From Mycolicibacterium pyrenivorans (GTDB taxonomy: Bacteria; Actinomycetota; Actinomycetes; Mycobacteriales; Mycobacteriaceae), in the NCBI RefSeq assembly GCF_025821625.1, contig NZ_JACKSH010000257.1:40760-104759 (forward strand): 64,000 bases of DNA. Reading direction: 5' to 3'. Positions 62,301 through 64,000 of the stretch are shown piece after piece. Made by a program: the position numbers and the translations under genes. Below the pieces are notes generated by a model. The model did no database searches, had not been told where the DNA came from, and saw only the letters and a program-made list of their open reading frames with translations. How positions within the stretch are numbered: the stretch's first letter is position 1; the number at the start of each line of letters is the position of its first letter.

Positions 62301-63003
62301 GGACGCCGCACCCGAGCCGAGCGGCGGGGGGTGGCTCACCCCGCTGTCGGACCCGGACGCCGAGGCGCGGCGCCGTAAGGGGCTCATCGTCGGGCTCACC
62401 GTCGCGGCCGTGATCGTCGTCGTCGCGGTGGTGCTGCTGGCGACGGTGCTGAGCCGGATCTTCGGCGATGTCGGCAGCGGGCTCGGCGGCGACGAACTCG
62501 GCCTGAACGCGCCGTCCTCGTCGGAAGAGGCGGGGGCACCCAGCCAGTCCGGTTCGGTCATCGAACCCGTTCGCGCAACGGTGTTCTCACCCGAAGGCGA
62601 GGCCGACGCACCGGATCTCGCCGGGCTGGCGATCGACGGTGACCCGGCGACGGTCTGGCCCACCGACACCTACACCGACTCGACGCCGTTCCCCGGCTTC
62701 AAGAACGGCGTCGGCCTGATGCTGCAGCTGTCGCAGCCGGCCACCATCGGGTCGGTCACCATCAACGTCAACAGCACCGGTACGGCCGTGCAGATCCGGT
62801 CGTCGTCCTCGGCGACGCCGTCGTCGCTGGACGACACGACCGCGCTGACCCAGCCCACCACCCTGACACCCGGGTCGAACACGATCGAGGTGGACGACGC
62901 GTCGCCGACGTCGAACGTGCTCGTGTGGATCTCCACCCTCGGCTCGGTGGGCGGTGAGAGCCGCTCCGACGTCTCGGAGATCACCCTCAACGCAGCGTCC
63001 TGA
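59362..63003 (+). CDS. murJ: Lipid II flippase MurJ fused to pseudokinase (MviN, Rv3910-like)
   Basis: 1213 residues (Rv3910 is 1184). N-terminal 14-helix MOP-family flippase (about 40-560: MAVATLASRLTGFARIVLLA, VANQLPNMIAALVLEATFTA, NYTWLVLQLPFGIIGVTVLT) that flips lipid II. A Pro/Arg linker follows, then a cytoplasmic kinase-like domain (NGRYRLLVFHGG, LDRQVALTFVD) with no HRD catalytic Asp or DFG, i.e. a pseudokinase, which in M. tuberculosis is phosphorylated by PknB and bound by FhaA. Then one transmembrane helix (GLIVGLTVAAVIVVVAVVLL) and an extracellular jelly-roll-like domain. ATG 59362 overlaps the previous stop. Confidence 0.95.
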   Translation: MSGPGRRMRAPAPPPRVPPRPVPRQPTPRPELSDSAVVGRSWGMAVATLASRLTGFARIVLLATILGAALSSAFTVANQLPNMIAALVLEATFTAIFVPVLARAERDDPDGGAAFIRRLLTLAVTLLLVVTIVSTLAAPLLVDLMLGTEPLVNRPLTTAFAFLLLPQIVFYGLSSVFMAILNTRNIFGPPAWAPVVNNVVAILTLGLYVLVPGELSINPVEMGNAKLLVLGVGTTLGVVAQAAVLFVAIRSERVSLRPLWGIDDRLKKFGMMALAMVLYVLVSQVGFIVGNQIASAAAASGPAIYNYTWLVLQLPFGIIGVTVLTVVMPRLSRNAAADDGPAVLADLSLATRLTMVTLIPIVALMTVGGPAIGSALFSYGNFGEVDAGYLGMAITLSAFTLIPYTLVLLQLRVFYARQEPWTPIVLIVVIAVVKIAASLAAPHLTDDPDLVAGYLGMANGLGFLAGATVGYLLLRARLDPPDGRLIGVDVVRTILVTITASLSAGLIAHVIDQLLGLEKLTSAWGGGGSLLRLAALGLVMAPIIVGILLAAKVPDAQAALAAVRRRLRLGGAPPAPATPVRPRPDPGLTYPDQRNPSPPRRRRQPRPVPRGPSADVADDWRRKGSAVSDTSAGGSPPEPDSAGLSQTTRIDRPLADDFQPDVPDTSDEHPRPSDETATTALPSAPSGPSRPRSDYGGDSTREPLAFDPPREPPIETAVPAEDIHLIPGAMIANGRYRLLVFHGGPPQLQFWQALDTALDRQVALTFVDPDGTMPERQVQEILTRTQRLGRIDMPGVARVLDVAATGAGGLVVSEWIRGGSLAEVADTSPSPIGGARAIQSLAAAAEVAHRNGVALSVDHPSRIRVSIEGDVALAFPATLPDATPDDDIRGIGAALYALLVDRWPLPESGEPSGLAPADLDAAGQPIEPKALDRDIPFQISAAAVRAVQEGGGIRSAPTLLNLLQQATAIADRTDNIAPVEDAAPEPSGGGWLTPLSDPDAEARRRKGLIVGLTVAAVIVVVAVVLLATVLSRIFGDVGSGLGGDELGLNAPSSSEEAGAPSQSGSVIEPVRATVFSPEGEADAPDLAGLAIDGDPATVWPTDTYTDSTPFPGFKNGVGLMLQLSQPATIGSVTINVNSTGTAVQIRSSSSATPSSLDDTTALTQPTTLTPGSNTIEVDDASPTSNVLVWISTLGSVGGESRSDVSEITLNAAS

Positions 63004-63004
63004 C

Positions 63005-63052
63005 CCGCCATCCCCAGCCGCACCGCGGCCGCCATCCCCAGCCGCACCGCGG
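63005..63052. repeat. 24-bp perfect tandem repeat between murJ and sigM
   Basis: Two identical units, CCGCCATCCCCAGCCGCACC plus GCGG, at 63005-63028 and 63029-63052, right after the murJ stop and 60 bp before the sigM -10. A possible variable-number locus. Confidence 0.85.
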
Positions 63053-63113
63053 CGTCGGCCCACGTGGGCGTGCCTGCCGAAAACTGGTGTGCGGAGCCAC
63101 CCCCGGCGCCGTT

Positions 63114-63119
63114 TAGTGT
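63114..63119 (+). promoter_or_regulatory. -10 element, leaderless start of sigM
   Basis: TAGTGT ends 6 nt before GTG 63126 and there is no ribosome site. Confidence 0.5.
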
Positions 63120-63125
63120 TCGGCT

Positions 63126-63707
63126 GTGGGGATATTCTCCGGGTCGCGGCAGCAACCCGAACGGCTGCGCACCGACGCCGAGTTGCTCACCGCACATGTC
63201 GGCGGTGACCGGTACGCGTTCGAGGAGTTGTTCTACCGCCACCATCGCCAGCTGTACCGACTGGCACTGCTGACCAGCAGGGACCGCGACGACGCCGCCG
63301 ACGCACTCCAAGACGCGCTGCTCGCCGCGCACCGCGCCGCCCGAACCTTCCGCCACGACTCGGCGGTCAGCAGCTGGCTGTACCGGATCGTCGTCAACGC
63401 GTGCCTGGACCGGTTGCGCCGCAACAAGACCCATGCGGCCGAGGAGCTGGACGGCGACCTGTGCCAGGTGGCGGACCCGACCGCGCGGGTGGACACCGCG
63501 ATCGTCGTGGAGCGCGCCCTGATGCGGCTGCCCGTGGAGCAGCGCGCCGCGGTCGTCGCCGTCGACATGCAGGGGTTTTCGGTGGCCGAGACCGCACGCA
63601 TTCTCGGGGTCGCCGAGGGCACCGTGAAGAGCAGGTGCGCACGCGCCCGCGGCAAGCTGGCGGAGTCGCTGCACTACTTCGCCGCGGGCACCGCCCCCGC
63701 CGAGTGA
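63126..63707 (+). CDS. sigM: ECF RNA polymerase sigma factor SigM
   Basis: 193 residues. Region 2 (YAFEELFYRHHRQLYRLALL, DAADALQDALLAAHRAARTF, SSWLYRIVVNACLDRLRR) recognises -10; region 4 (LMRLPVEQRAAVVAVDMQGF, SVAETARILGVAEGTVKSRC, ARARGKLAESL) recognises -35. GTG 63126 gives a slightly shorter protein than Rv3911 (222). Its target genes in mycobacteria include late, ESX- and lipid-related loci. It is followed 56 bp later by its anti-sigma factor gene. Confidence 0.95.
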   Translation: MGIFSGSRQQPERLRTDAELLTAHVGGDRYAFEELFYRHHRQLYRLALLTSRDRDDAADALQDALLAAHRAARTFRHDSAVSSWLYRIVVNACLDRLRRNKTHAAEELDGDLCQVADPTARVDTAIVVERALMRLPVEQRAAVVAVDMQGFSVAETARILGVAEGTVKSRCARARGKLAESLHYFAAGTAPAE

Positions 63708-63763
63708 CCGCCGTCGGATAATCTCGAACCCATCTTCAAAGGTGACGACCGGCGGGGGCAGCG

Positions 63764-64000
63764 ATGGGCAGCGGCGCGGGACCCGGTCCTGACCCCACCC
63801 CCGACCGCGACCCCGCCGCTGCCACCGCTCTCACCCCCGAACTGCTCGCCGACCTGCAGGCCGGCCTGCTCGACGACACCACCGCGGCCCAGGTGCGCAG
63901 GCGGGCGCGCGCCGATCCCGAGGCGACACGCGTGCTGGCCGACCTCGAAGCGGTCCGCCGCGACCTGGCACACCTGGGATCCGACCCGCGGACCGCACCC
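63764..64000 (+). CDS. rsmA: Anti-sigma-M factor (Rv3912-like), 3' end missing
   Basis: The first 79 codons of a frame open to the window end, starting at ATG 63764 (GGGGGCAG upstream). The N-terminus is Pro/Asp/Ala-rich (GPDPTPDRDPAAATAL) and then LTPELLADLQAGLLDDTTAA, QVRRRARADPEATRVLADLE, typical of the ZAS-like cytoplasmic helices of actinobacterial anti-sigma factors, here without a visible His-x3-Cys-x2-Cys. Position after sigM matches M. tuberculosis rsmA. The membrane helix would lie beyond the window. Confidence 0.82.
   Translation, partial: MGSGAGPGPDPTPDRDPAAATALTPELLADLQAGLLDDTTAAQVRRRARADPEATRVLADLEAVRRDLAHLGSDPRTAP

Noticed and set aside
1..64000. tRNA, rRNA, CRISPR arrays, transposases, prophage genes
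   Set aside because: Looked for cloverleaf-like runs, regular direct repeats with spacers and DDE or integrase motifs; none convincing. A covariance-model scan would be decisive for tRNA.

Overview
The window is high-GC actinobacterial DNA and almost certainly comes from a fast-growing mycobacterium (Mycolicibacterium type). From about 22 kb on, gene content and protein lengths follow the origin-proximal core of Mycobacterium: dnaB, rplI, rpsR, ssb, rpsF, ponA1, ino1, leuS, mtc28, pcnA, mutT4, murJ, sigM. F420-dependent oxidoreductases, a mycofactocin-type SDR, Arr and a TopoN/TopoM pair agree with this. The order runs from homologues of Rv0058 down to Rv0036c and then directly into homologues of Rv3906c up to Rv3912. 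As I recall, M. smegmatis has this order and M. tuberculosis does not.

Region 1 (1-7.5 kb) is a tightly packed, mostly overlapping catabolic operon: an F420-type monooxygenase, a crotonase that keeps the catalytic residues of 6-oxocamphor hydrolase, a Rieske oxygenase alpha subunit with a small partner, a class III CoA-transferase, a CitE-like CoA-ester lyase, a mycofactocin-type SDR and a P450. Together they suggest hydroxylation of an alicyclic compound, oxidation to a cyclic diketone, hydrolytic C-C ring cleavage, CoA activation and side-chain cleavage.

Region 2 (7.5-22 kb) is accessory and partly decayed: a beta-lactamase-like lipoprotein, an SDR remnant, arr (rifamycin ADP-ribosyltransferase), the atypical type II topoisomerase topoN-topoM, a shortened Acg-like nitroreductase, a frameshifted MpaB-type oxygenase gene, a secreted DUF1906 protein, a secreted coiled-coil protein, a two-RCK potassium channel with a small membrane partner, and a broken EEP-family nuclease carrying a 44-bp tandem duplication.

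Region 3 (22-34 kb) holds replication, ribosome and cell-wall genes. DnaB carries two inteins: a Cys1-lacking class 3 mini-intein in the P-loop and a LAGLIDADG intein. Its promoter has a perfect mycobacterial SOS box and, further upstream, DnaA-box-like sites. Then come rplI, rpsR, ssb, rpsF, a GT87 mannosyltransferase-like protein, ponA1, a DUF5318 protein, a DUF1707 membrane protein and a PadR repressor with two operator-like repeats.

Region 4 (34-54 kb) contains ino1, an Rv0045c-type hydrolase, PhoX, an F420 enzyme, GntR and MarR regulators, an amino-acid ABC transporter operon with two separate in-frame nonsense codons, glucosylglycerate hydrolase, an SDR, an AbiEi/DUF559 protein between two related hairpins, leuS, mtc28, YqgE, an MFS transporter and a TIGR03084 protein.

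Region 5 (54-64 kb) contains an Asp-rich calcium-binding-type protein, pcnA, mutT4, a DUF6049 protein, murJ fused to a pseudokinase, sigM, and the start of its anti-sigma factor gene, cut by the window end. At least thirteen genes have a TANNNT -10 hexamer 6-9 nt before the start codon, so leaderless transcription looks common here. No rRNA, tRNA, CRISPR or transposase gene was seen.
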